Below are positions 6,804-13,029 of a DNA stretch of 21,515 nt, piece by piece. The notes beneath the pieces are model-generated. The model saw nothing but the letters and a program-made list of their open reading frames with translations, was not told the DNA's origin and searched no databases. Position 1 is the first letter of the stretch. The number at the start of each line of letters is the position of its first letter. The stretch comes from Phocaeicola_A sp963625535. Lineage in GTDB: Bacteria; Bacteroidota; Bacteroidia; Bacteroidales; Bacteroidaceae. Made by a program: the position numbers and the translations under genes. The stretch is taken from positions 1-21,515 of the forward strand of contig CAVFUK010000085.1 in the NCBI GenBank assembly GCA_963625535.1, written 5' to 3'.

Positions 6804-6804
6804 G
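6797..6804 (+). promoter_or_regulatory. Candidate repressor promoter (-7 box)
   Basis: TAGTTTTG fits TAnnTTTG. Transcription would start near 6811 and give a leader of about 33 nt to the ATG at 6844, the usual length in Bacteroidales. No clear -33 TTTG is present. TATCTTTG at 6728-6735 is another exact match, but would give a leader of about 100 nt. Confidence 0.45.
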
Positions 6805-6843
6805 ATTTATATCTGTATTTAATATTTATTAATATTTTACGTT

Positions 6844-7257
6844 ATGGATACAGCGATTAAAGACAGAACTATTGAATTCGTGAGGCATAAAGGACTCACT
6901 ATGAAGGCTTTTGAACAGAAATGCGGCTTGTCAACTGGCTACGTAACATCGATGAGAAAAGGATTCGGCTCTGATAAGTTGAGTAATGTTCTGACAGCCT
7001 TCCCCGATTTGAACAGAGATTGGCTCTTATATGGCGAGGGCGACATGTTAAAGGGGAATGTGACGCAGAATGGCAATCATACGCAGAACGCAAATGGTAA
7101 CGGAATAACCCAAACAGTTTCTTCGACAGCCAACGAGACTTCTCTGATAAACGAAATAGCGGAAATGCGGAAACTCGTCCAGGAGCAAGTTCGTAACAAT
7201 CAAGACCAGTTCAATCGATTCATGACAATAATCGATAGACTGACTCAAAAGGACTGA
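6844..7257 (+). CDS. XRE-type phage repressor with coiled-coil C-terminus
   Basis: The protein has 137 residues. The first 70 form a lambda-repressor-like HTH domain: MKAFEQKCGLSTGYVTSMRK (20-39) supplies the two HTH helices, and it ends in DLNRDWLLYGEGDML (55-69), a sequence typical of Bacteroidetes phage repressors. An Asn/Gln/Gly/Thr-rich linker (about 71-94) follows, then an amphipathic helix (about 99-137, NEIAEMRKLVQEQVRNNQ) likely to form a coiled-coil oligomer. No peptidase S24 domain is present, so induction would not work by LexA-type self-cleavage. It is transcribed divergently from the early operon across three inverted repeats, which makes it the best candidate for the lysogeny repressor. 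Its base composition is clearly more AT-rich than that of the early operon. Confidence 0.85.
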   Translation: MDTAIKDRTIEFVRHKGLTMKAFEQKCGLSTGYVTSMRKGFGSDKLSNVLTAFPDLNRDWLLYGEGDMLKGNVTQNGNHTQNANGNGITQTVSSTANETSLINEIAEMRKLVQEQVRNNQDQFNRFMTIIDRLTQKD

Positions 7258-7278
7258 TTTGTGGCGTCAAGAAAAATG

Positions 7279-7344
7279 CCCAGTTAGGAAAATATATTTT
7301 CCCAGTTAGGAAGATGAAAATTCCCGGTCAGAGAAAAAAAACAC
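7279..7344. repeat. Three direct repeats with an exact 22-bp period between two regulator genes
   Basis: CCCAGTTAGGAA occurs at 7279-7290 and again at 7301-7312; a degenerate copy CCCGGTCAGAGA starts at 7323. Starts are exactly 22 bp apart, about two helical turns, so three proteins would sit on the same DNA face. Spacers are AT-rich. The array ends just before a TATAAT-like sequence and the start of the second regulator, so it is a candidate operator array for that gene or an iteron set. Confidence 0.6.
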
Positions 7345-7347
7345 ACC

Positions 7348-7363
7348 TATAATATATAAGGAG
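7348..7363 (+). promoter_or_regulatory. TATAAT-like box and strong Shine-Dalgarno before the second regulator
   Basis: TATAAT at 7348-7353 is followed by AAGGAG at 7358-7363, 10 bp before the ATG at 7374. A strong purine-rich ribosome binding site is unusual in Bacteroidales, where most genes lack one. It fixes the start at 7374. Whether the TATAAT is used as a promoter is uncertain because it lies very close to the start codon. Confidence 0.4.
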
Positions 7364-7373
7364 AAAGAAAGAG

Positions 7374-7850
7374 ATGAACGAACGATTGAGACAAATCATC
7401 CGCTACAAGACGAGAGGCCGTCAGAAGGACTTCGCCGAGCTCTGCGGATGGACACCGCAGTATGTGGCGAAGCTGCTCCGTGGTGAGAACTTCGGACTGC
7501 GGCCCGTCATCACGCTCCTGCAGACGTTGCCCGAGGTCAACGCCCGATGGCTCCTGCTTGGCGAGGGAGAGATGCTCTGCGCCGACAAACGGGCCACGCT
7601 CCAGCGTGAGACGCTCGGCAGGGTGCAGGCCATGCTCGAGCTGGAGCAGTACATCCCAGTGATGTCACCCGAAGAACTGCGCACCTACGAGACCGCTCTC
7701 ACGACGGGCACGATGCCCCTTTACAGCCTCGACACGCTCGCCCGATGGGAGCGACGGGCCGATGAACACAGAAAGGATCTGGAGGCGAGATTCGCCGCCG
7801 CAAACGCTAAATCAGAGGAGTTATGCAGACAGAAGACAGTCAAAAGATAA
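7374..7850 (+). CDS. Second XRE-type regulator with the W-L-L-x-G-x-G motif
   Basis: This 158-residue protein has an N-terminal HTH at about 16-36 (RQKDFAELCGWTPQYVAKLL), followed by a region ending VNARWLLLGEGEML (55-68), the same sequence position and spacing as in the regulator upstream. The remaining 90 residues contain LGRVQAMLELEQY and a long charged helix at the C-terminus (about 125-158, RWERRADEHRKDLEARF) that may oligomerise. There is no peptidase domain. It has a strong Shine-Dalgarno and a 22-bp-period repeat array in front. Its GC-rich codon use differs from the AT-rich first regulator, suggesting a different origin. It probably regulates the element's own genes; an alternative is control of the integrase side. 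Confidence 0.8.
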   Translation: MNERLRQIIRYKTRGRQKDFAELCGWTPQYVAKLLRGENFGLRPVITLLQTLPEVNARWLLLGEGEMLCADKRATLQRETLGRVQAMLELEQYIPVMSPEELRTYETALTTGTMPLYSLDTLARWERRADEHRKDLEARFAAANAKSEELCRQKTVKR

Positions 7851-8098
7851 TAGGCCGTTTTTTCGAGGCCCTCTATTACCTGAAGGAGCAGAAGGTCATC
7901 CGTGGCAAACAGACCTTCACTCGCCAGTTCGGCATCAACCGATGGAACATGAACACCCTGGAGAAGGACCACTCACGTGACATCTTCCAGCCTGCTTGGC
8001 TCACCTATCTCGTCGAGGAGTACGACATCTCCGCCAAGTGGCTGCTCACGGGCAAGGGGGACATCATGTCGGCGGCAAAGCGGAAGGAAAAGAAATAG
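7823..8098 (+). CDS. Third small regulator-like protein with the same C-terminal motif
   Basis: This 91-residue protein begins MQTEDSQKIIGRFFEALYYL and overlaps the end of the preceding gene by 28 bp in another frame, so translation is probably coupled. It contains GKQTFTRQFGINRWNMNTLEK (29-49), which could be the HTH, and then EEYDISAKWLLTGKGDIM (65-82), which aligns with the W-L-L-x-G-x-G motif of the two genes before it. A Lys-rich tail ends the protein. It looks like a shortened member of the same repressor family, lacking the C-terminal oligomerisation region. A Cro-like competitor, or a partner that forms mixed dimers, would fit; neither is shown by the sequence. Confidence 0.7.
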   Translation: MQTEDSQKIIGRFFEALYYLKEQKVIRGKQTFTRQFGINRWNMNTLEKDHSRDIFQPAWLTYLVEEYDISAKWLLTGKGDIMSAAKRKEKK

Positions 8099-8140
8099 AC
8101 CATTTTCGTGAACCCACGGAGATGGTCCGTTCCTCAAAGG

Positions 8141-8300
8141 TCTTCCACGGCTTTCCACAGACTTCCACAGACTTCCACGGCTCTCCCTCACATCATACAG
8201 GACCGTGTACGTTTCAGCGTCATCCGTGTACGTTTCAGCGTCATCCGTGTACGTTTCCATGGATTTCCACGAATGTCCGTGAACGTCCACCGATGTCCGC
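8141..8300. repeat. Helically phased decamer and 21-bp repeats beside the integrase gene
   Basis: Four decamers containing TTCCAC run at 8141-8180 (TTCCAC at 8143, 8153, 8163, 8173). Then a 21-bp unit starting CCGTGTACGTTTCAGCG occurs at 8203 and 8224, with a partial copy at 8245. Decamers resume with TTCCAC or GTCCRY hexamers at 8265, 8275, 8285 and 8295. No gene is evident in 8099-8306, which lies between convergent genes. Repeats phased at 10 and 21 bp next to an integrase resemble arm-type binding sites of tyrosine integrases or an accessory protein array. Confidence 0.6.
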
Positions 8301-8306
8301 ACATGG

Positions 8307-9473
8307 TCACTTCCCCCCGTCGTCCTCCTTCGTGAGGATGGAGGGGATACCGGCCACGGCCGCCTGCTTGTTCTTGTCGAGCACCCGTGCGTAGATCTGC
8401 GTGGTCGAGAGGTCACGATGCCCGAGGAGTTTCGACACCGTATAGATGTCCGTCCCAAGGTCGAGCATCATCGTGGCGAACGTGTGGCGTGCGCAGTGGA
8501 AGGTTATCTGCTTGTTGATGCCCGCCCGGGCGACCCATATCTGTATGGCCTTGTTCGTGCACGACGGGCTGTGAAGGTCGGGGAAGACGGCTTCGTCCGG
8601 GTCCCCACGCTCGCCCATCAGCGCCAGGGCCTCACGGTTGATGTCAAGATACTCCTGCCCGTGGGTCTTCTTCTGTCGGAAGATGATCCGAGCGAACTCC
8701 CCTTGCTGATACACGTCTCCCCAGCGCAGCCGCAGCACGTCGCTCCTCCGCAGTCCCGTGAGGCACGAGAAGAGGAACGCCGCCTTTATCTGCGGGTAGT
8801 CGCACTCCGCCTGAGCGAGCCGTTTCACCTCGTCGATGGTCAGATACATCCGAGTCCCCTCCTCCGCCTTGAAGCCCTCAATACCCCGCAGCGGGTTCGT
8901 CTCGATGATGCGCTCCTCGAACGCCTGGTTGATGCAGGCCCGCAGTTTGTTGAAGTACGATGCCTTGCTGTTTCGGGCGAGTGGTTCTTCCTTCAGTCGT
9001 TTCCGGTTGTCGTGCGCCCACGCCTTGGCCTTGTTCTCGAGGTAGTCCTTGAAGCCTTCCACCCATTCGGGCGTGATTTCGGCGAAGGTGATGTCCTTCC
9101 GCTTCTCGTAGCGCTCGAGATGGTGCAGGCAGGAGAACCAGTTTCCCCAGTTCCCTTTGCTCTCTTCATCGCCGAGCCGCTTCCGGCACATCGCCCTGTA
9201 ATAGTCGAAGAATCGTACCGTCCCCGCTCCGTTTGTCTTGAATCCGTACTGCCCGTTGCGCAGTTCGACGAGCCGTTTCGCACGGATAGCCTCCGCAAGG
9301 CTCATCGTCTCCCGGTTCTTCTCCTTGTCGGCTTTCGTCCGCTCGGGGACGATGTACAATCTCAAATATTCGTAGGACCTCCGTCCGTTCACGTAGATGT
9401 CCAGATAGAGGCTCGTCAGCCCCGACGGCGTTTTCCGCTGCCGGAGTCTGATAGGTTCTTTCGATAGTCCCAT
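8307..9473 (-). CDS. Tyrosine recombinase (phage integrase)
   Basis: The protein has 388 residues from the ATG at 9473 (MGLSKEPIRLRQRKTPSGLT). A TTG at 9521 would add a Cys/Arg-rich extension unlike the family. The N-terminal arm-binding region is followed by a SAM-like core-binding domain (about 85-200) and the catalytic domain. Active-site residues are in place: Arg242 in TGLR, a Lys at 268/269, His326-x-x-Arg329 in HCARH, His352 in LLGHRDL and the nucleophile Tyr361 in TTQIYARV. It should catalyse integration and excision of the element. The length and layout match Bacteroidales phage/CTn-type integrases. It is transcribed away from mnmE. TTACTTTG on the minus strand (9518-9511) is a near match to a -7 box about 40 bp upstream. 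Confidence 0.95.
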   Translation of the reverse strand: MGLSKEPIRLRQRKTPSGLTSLYLDIYVNGRRSYEYLRLYIVPERTKADKEKNRETMSLAEAIRAKRLVELRNGQYGFKTNGAGTVRFFDYYRAMCRKRLGDEESKGNWGNWFSCLHHLERYEKRKDITFAEITPEWVEGFKDYLENKAKAWAHDNRKRLKEEPLARNSKASYFNKLRACINQAFEERIIETNPLRGIEGFKAEEGTRMYLTIDEVKRLAQAECDYPQIKAAFLFSCLTGLRRSDVLRLRWGDVYQQGEFARIIFRQKKTHGQEYLDINREALALMGERGDPDEAVFPDLHSPSCTNKAIQIWVARAGINKQITFHCARHTFATMMLDLGTDIYTVSKLLGHRDLSTTQIYARVLDKNKQAAVAGIPSILTKEDDGGK

Positions 9474-9658
9474 ACTTGTTGCTTTGTTGTTTCTTCTTTC
9501 TTCTGAGCAACAAAGTAACAACGAAAAAACAACAAACGTGATGTAACGTGTATGAAATTAGGAAAGTTTTGCAAGCCTCCGAAACTTCGATGCATCGGCC
9601 GTTCTTTTCGTTTCGTTTATTTCCGTCTTACTTCCTCTTTTATCCCCGTTTTCGAGGT
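9474..9658. other. Probable element-chromosome junction (attachment-site region)
   Basis: This 185-bp gap separates the integrase start from the 3' end of mnmE and contains no convincing gene. It holds an 8-bp inverted repeat TTGTTGCT/AGCAACAA (9476-9483 and 9506-9513) just upstream of the integrase ATG, AACGTG twice exactly 10 bp apart (9535 and 9545), and the palindrome CGATGCATCG (9588-9597). Any of these could belong to the att core or integrase-binding sites. The other junction is outside the window, so the core repeat cannot be identified. An insertion just at the mnmE 3' end is also possible. Confidence 0.45.
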
Positions 9659-11191
9659 CTACTTTCCGATGCAGAACCGGGAGAAGATGGATCCAAGGAC
9701 TTCGTCGGTGGTGATTTCTCCTAGGATGTCACTCAGGTAGTGGATGCACTCGCGGATGTCCTGCGACAGGAGGTCACCGGGGAGGTTGCTCTCCAGGCCC
9801 AACTGAATGCGGTGGACGCAGTCGAGCACGTGAACCAAGGCTTCATAGTGACGCACGTTGGTGACGATGACGTCGTTGGGGTTAATCTCAGGCAGAGCGG
9901 CGGCTTTCAGCAGCACATTCTCCAAGGCGGCAATGTTCTCCTTCCGTTTGGCGGAGATGAAGAGGCGCTCGGCACCCACCAACGCTCCTCTATCATCTTT
10001 GTCTTGGACGGAATTTCTTTCCTCACCCACCAAAGCCCCAAGAGCCTCCTTTTCGGATGGTACATGGCCTTCTAATGACACAACATTTTCTTTCGTAGAG
10101 CCGGACAGTTCCGATGCTCCAAACGACTCATCGGCCAAGGCGGCGAGGAACTCCCTCTGTGCGTCGTCTATCAAATCAGTCTTGTTGAAGAGGAGCACCA
10201 GCTTCTTGCCCTCGCAGTGGGGACGAATCTTAGCTAGCAGAGCGCGATACTGAGCGGGCGTGGTGGTAGCGTCTATCACCCATAGGACAATGGAGGCTTG
10301 GTCCAGCTTCTTGAAGGTGCGCTCGATGCCGAGGGTCTCTATGGTGTCCTGCGTGTCGCGGATGCCGGCGGTGTCGATGAAGCGGAACGTGACGCCTCGG
10401 AGATTCACCGTGTCCTCTATGATGTCGCGCGTGGTACCGTGGATGTCGCTCACGATGGAGCGGTCGTCGTTCACCAACAGGTTGAGGAGGGTGGACTTGC
10501 CGGCGTTGGTGTCGCCGATGATGGCTACAGGGATGCCGTTCTTCACAGCGTTGCCCACACTGAAGGAGTCGACAAGTCGCACGATGAAGGTTTCCATCTG
10601 AGCCGCCAGTTCCTTCAACTTCTGCCGGTCGGCAAACTCCACATCCTCTTCGCTGAAGTCCAGCTCCAGCTCGATGAGGGAGGTGAAGTCGAGCAACATA
10701 CCGCGAAGCTTCGCCAACTCGGCACTGAATCCGCCCCGCATCTGGCTCATAGCCAAGCGGTGGGACGAGGCGTTGGTAGAGGCTATCAAGTCGGCAATGG
10801 CCTCAGCCTGACTCAGGTCCATCTTGCCGTTGAGGAAGGCCCGCTGGGTGTACTCACCCGGCTGTGCGCTGCGGCATCCGTGTTGTATGAGCAGTTGCAT
10901 CACCCGCTGCAGGATGTACGACGAGCCGTGGCACATAATCTCCACCGAATCCTCACCCGTGAAAGAGTGTGGAGCATGGAAGATGTTCACCAGCACCTCG
11001 TCGATGACTTCTTCACCGTCCACAATCTGCCCGTAGGCAATGGTGTAGGCGGCACGCTGGGCAAGCGGTTTGCCCGGCGAGCGGAACACTTGGTCTGTGA
11101 TGTTGATGGCATCCGGTCCCGAGACACGGACGACGCCAATGGCTCCTCCCTGGGCGGTAGCTATGGCACAAATGGTATCTTCACTAATCAT
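9659..11191 (-). CDS. mnmE: tRNA modification GTPase MnmE
   Basis: MnmE works with MnmG to add the (carboxymethyl)aminomethyl group to U34 of tRNAs. This copy has 510 residues. The N-terminal tetrahydrofolate-binding domain (about 1-120) starts DTICAIATAQGGAIGVVRVSG. The helical domain follows, with the G domain inserted: G1 GDTNAGKS (226-233), G2 GTTRD (252-256), G3 DTAG (273-276), G4 NKTD (336-339) and G5 SAK (413-415). The C-terminal catalytic Cys motif CIGK (507-510) is intact. The gap between G4 and G5 is about 50 residues longer than in ordinary MnmE (E. coli about 454 residues); residues 355-408 are extra and contain GALVGEER and GALVGAER (385 and 402). The frame is continuous, so the protein is probably functional. 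Confidence 0.95.
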   Translation of the reverse strand: MISEDTICAIATAQGGAIGVVRVSGPDAINITDQVFRSPGKPLAQRAAYTIAYGQIVDGEEVIDEVLVNIFHAPHSFTGEDSVEIMCHGSSYILQRVMQLLIQHGCRSAQPGEYTQRAFLNGKMDLSQAEAIADLIASTNASSHRLAMSQMRGGFSAELAKLRGMLLDFTSLIELELDFSEEDVEFADRQKLKELAAQMETFIVRLVDSFSVGNAVKNGIPVAIIGDTNAGKSTLLNLLVNDDRSIVSDIHGTTRDIIEDTVNLRGVTFRFIDTAGIRDTQDTIETLGIERTFKKLDQASIVLWVIDATTTPAQYRALLAKIRPHCEGKKLVLLFNKTDLIDDAQREFLAALADESFGASELSGSTKENVVSLEGHVPSEKEALGALVGEERNSVQDKDDRGALVGAERLFISAKRKENIAALENVLLKAAALPEINPNDVIVTNVRHYEALVHVLDCVHRIQLGLESNLPGDLLSQDIRECIHYLSDILGEITTDEVLGSIFSRFCIGK

Positions 11192-11480
11192 GCTGCAAAA
11201 TAACTAAGAATGCTGCAGTCGGACAAATTTTAGCCTTTGATTCACTTTCACCGATAGCACGATAGAGAATATTTGACGCAAAGCGGGGAATCAGCGTAGG
11301 CAACGCAAGGGAGCAAGCACAGCGCCGCAGCGGCACACGGAAGAGCTGTCGGCGCAGAAATGGCAAGCGACCAAGCACATTGCCCGCTTGGGTACAAAAT
11401 GAAAGTTAGCTATCAGAAAATCCTATGATACTATCGGTACATTTAATCAATTTGTCTATTCAGCACCCGATGAGTAGCTC
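11192..11480. other. Intergenic region between mnmE and the exporter genes; nothing convincing seen
   Basis: This 289-bp divergent gap contains only weak open frames with no family character. ATGCTGCA is repeated at both ends of the first 20 bp or so. The stretch around 11278-11390 is GC-rich and full of short GCAA/AGCG/GCAC words without clear pairing. The mnmE promoter should be here, but no exact TAnnTTTG was found on the minus strand. The GC-rich block might be an intergenic repeat present elsewhere in the genome, which one window cannot show. Confidence 0.4.
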
Positions 11481-11488
11481 TACCTTTG
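11481..11488 (+). promoter_or_regulatory. -7 box for the small membrane protein and exporter genes
   Basis: TACCTTTG matches TAnnTTTG, followed by GCGGCCG and an A-rich leader before the ATG at 11518, giving a transcript leader of about 20-25 nt. A TTTG at 11451-11454 lies 26 bp upstream, which is longer than the usual 19-21 bp spacing. Confidence 0.6.
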
Positions 11489-11517
11489 CGGCCGAAAAAC
11501 AAAAACAACAATCAATC

Positions 11518-11721
11518 ATGGAAAATCTAACAGTAATTACCTCAATGCTCAGCAGCTTCGCGCCTATCTCCATCTTAGCCGGCGTAGCACTGACACTGCT
11601 GCTTGCCATCGGAAAACAAGCGACCAACCAATGGATGAAATTCAACAACAAATACCACATCATCACCTACGGATGTGCTGACGATGTAGAATCTGACTTC
11701 TATGACGACGATGAACTGTAA
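11518..11721 (+). CDS. Small single-pass membrane protein ahead of the exporter
   Basis: This 67-residue protein has a start at the ATG 11518, chosen because it lies 30 bp after a clear -7 box; in-frame ATGs further upstream fall at or before that box. A hydrophobic segment at about 10-30 (MLSSFAPISILAGVALTLLL) should cross the membrane. The tail is short and ends in an acidic run (DDVESDFYDDDEL). It overlaps the exporter gene by 20 bp, so the two are co-transcribed and perhaps translationally coupled. I recognise no family; an accessory or stabilising peptide of the exporter is possible. Confidence 0.55.
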   Translation: MENLTVITSMLSSFAPISILAGVALTLLLAIGKQATNQWMKFNNKYHIITYGCADDVESDFYDDDEL

Positions 11722-12505
11722 CGACGAACAATCGGCGCACGAACACTTGAAGACCATAGGAAAGTTCGTGGCGGACTACGCCTCCACCCTATTCTCCTAC
11801 GGGGCCACGACCATCCGCATAGAGAAGAGCATCGAACGCATCGCCCGGAAATACGGAGCCGACGTGCAGCTGACCGTGTTGCCCATGCACATCATGGTGA
11901 CCGTGTGGGACCAGGACCACGAACACTCCTACACCATCAACGAGAAGGTGAAGGGCAACGGCATCGATTTCGACAAGAACACGCAGTTGAGCAAGCTGAG
12001 CTGGACCATCTTCGACAACGACCTTCCGCTGGAAGAGGCGCAACGGACGATGAACGACATCGTGCGACTGCCACGCCTCGACCCCTTTCTGGTGACGATG
12101 CTCACGGGAGCCGCCAACGCATCGTTCTGCAAACTGTTCGGGGGCGACTGGATCTCGATGCTCATCGTTTTCGTAGCCACCATCTGCGGATTCTACCTAA
12201 AGAACAAGTTGCATGGCCAGTGGCAGTGGGACCTGCGGCTGGTGACCATCCTCTCCGGCTGCCTTGCCACGGTGATAGCCAGCGCGGGCTACGTATTCCA
12301 CATCGGCTCCACTCCCGACATCGCGTTGGGTACGGGCGTGCTGTTCCTCGTCCCCGGCATTCCCTTCATCAACTCCGTCAACGACCTAATAAACGGCCAT
12401 TACATCTGTGCCTTCAGCCGCTTCACACAGGCTTCCATCACTACGGTCTGTCTGTCGTTGGGGCTTTGCCTTGGCTATCTGATCATCAACATACACATCG
12501 TCTAA
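11702..12505 (+). CDS. Threonine/serine exporter family, YjjP-like subunit
   Basis: This 267-residue protein of the ThrE N-terminal (DUF1212) family has a cytoplasmic first half starting FVADYASTLFSYGATTIRIEKSIERIARKYG, the conserved opening of this family. Several hydrophobic helices follow from about residue 125 (FLVTMLTGAANASFCKLFGG, then ISMLIVFVATICGFYL, then the later ones including LVPGIPFINSVNDLING). In bacteria such as Corynebacterium the whole transporter is one protein, ThrE; here it is split as in E. coli YjjP/YjjB, which have been linked to succinate export under anaerobic conditions. The substrate here is therefore an amino acid or a small organic acid, and it cannot be told which. 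The stop overlaps the next start (TAATG). Confidence 0.88.
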   Translation: MTTMNCNDEQSAHEHLKTIGKFVADYASTLFSYGATTIRIEKSIERIARKYGADVQLTVLPMHIMVTVWDQDHEHSYTINEKVKGNGIDFDKNTQLSKLSWTIFDNDLPLEEAQRTMNDIVRLPRLDPFLVTMLTGAANASFCKLFGGDWISMLIVFVATICGFYLKNKLHGQWQWDLRLVTILSGCLATVIASAGYVFHIGSTPDIALGTGVLFLVPGIPFINSVNDLINGHYICAFSRFTQASITTVCLSLGLCLGYLIINIHIV

Positions 12506-12984
12506 TGAATATCCTTGATTTACTACAAGACGGCTGTTTCGCCGCCATCGCCGCCATCGGGTTCGGCAGCATCAGCAACGTACCTTTCCGCAGCTTCTCG
12601 GGTTGCGCCATACTGGCGGCGTTGGGCCACGCCTTGCGTTCACTGTTGATGGGCGGATGCGGATGGTTCATCATCGGAGCGAGTTTTGCCGGCGGTCTGC
12701 TCATCGGCCTGCTCTCCATCCCCATGTCGCGCCGTTGGCACTGTCCGGCGGAGGCCCTCTCCTTCCCTGCCCTGCTGCCGATGATTCCGGGAATGTACGC
12801 CTACCGCAGCGTGCAGTCGCTCATGATGTGTCTGAGGGACAACGGCATGGAATCGTTCACCCACTACTTCATGTTGTTCAACTACAACTGGGCGGTCTGC
12901 GTCATCACCATCGCCTTGATGGTAATCGGCGTGACGGTGCCTATTTTCGTCTTCCGGAAGAATTCTTTCTCCGCCACACGATGA
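12505..12984 (+). CDS. Threonine/serine exporter family, YjjB-like subunit (DUF3815)
   Basis: This 159-residue, very hydrophobic protein starts at the ATG 12505, which shares bases with the stop of the YjjP-like gene. Four or five membrane helices are apparent. Sequences typical of the ThrE second half are ISNVPFRSFSGCAILAALGH (23-42) and FPALLPMIPGMYAYRSVQSL (about 88-107), with the family's P-G-x-x-x-Y/R pattern. It should form one membrane complex with the upstream protein, and its length matches E. coli YjjB (about 157). A LysR gene begins 45 bp downstream with its own promoter. Confidence 0.88.
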   Translation: MNILDLLQDGCFAAIAAIGFGSISNVPFRSFSGCAILAALGHALRSLLMGGCGWFIIGASFAGGLLIGLLSIPMSRRWHCPAEALSFPALLPMIPGMYAYRSVQSLMMCLRDNGMESFTHYFMLFNYNWAVCVITIALMVIGVTVPIFVFRKNSFSATR

Positions 12985-13001
12985 ATGACGTTCGAAATAA
13001 T

Positions 13002-13009
13002 TACTTTTG
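13002..13009 (+). promoter_or_regulatory. -7 box for the LysR gene
   Basis: TACTTTTG fits TAnnTTTG, 20 bp before the ATG at 13030. The leader would be very short (about 15 nt). An ATG at 13021 is in frame three codons earlier. There is no good -33 TTTG. Confidence 0.45.
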
Positions 13010-13029
13010 CAGAAACAAGAATGGTTCAC

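Larger units (their letters stand above)
1..9600. mobile_element. Right-hand end of an integrated prophage-like element (early region)
   Basis: A tyrosine integrase lies at the inner side of the boundary with mnmE. It is followed by a regulator cluster, a divergent promoter region and a long co-directional operon of phage-type recombination and replication genes (YqaJ exonuclease, DUF4373 protein, primase-helicase). This order is typical of temperate phages of Bacteroidales. The right edge is approximate: it must lie between the integrase start (9473) and the mnmE stop codon (9659). The left edge is outside the window. No capsid, terminase, portal, lysis or conjugation gene is visible, so an integrative element carrying phage-like replication genes remains possible. 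Confidence 0.8.

Noticed and set aside
8203..8257. Possible CRISPR array
   Set aside because: The 21-bp units are directly adjacent with no unique spacers, there are fewer than three full copies, and no cas genes are present.
7973..8458. 161-codon minus-strand frame through the decamer repeats
   Set aside because: It overlaps the end of the integrase in another frame and the third regulator gene; its repeats (ETYTDDA) simply reflect the DNA repeat.
8418..9467. 349-codon plus-strand open frame opposite the integrase
   Set aside because: It is antisense to the fully conserved catalytic domain and shows no family features.
9968..10129. Frameshift or pseudogene call for mnmE
   Set aside because: The frame is continuous through the insert and all motifs on both sides, including the C-terminal CIGK, are in the same frame.
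10298..11203. 301-codon plus-strand open frame opposite mnmE
   Set aside because: It is the shadow of a gene with all G motifs intact; no start context or promoter box.
11184..11378. 64-codon minus-strand frame upstream of mnmE
   Set aside because: It overlaps the mnmE start in another frame and its Arg/Leu/Cys-rich sequence has no family character.
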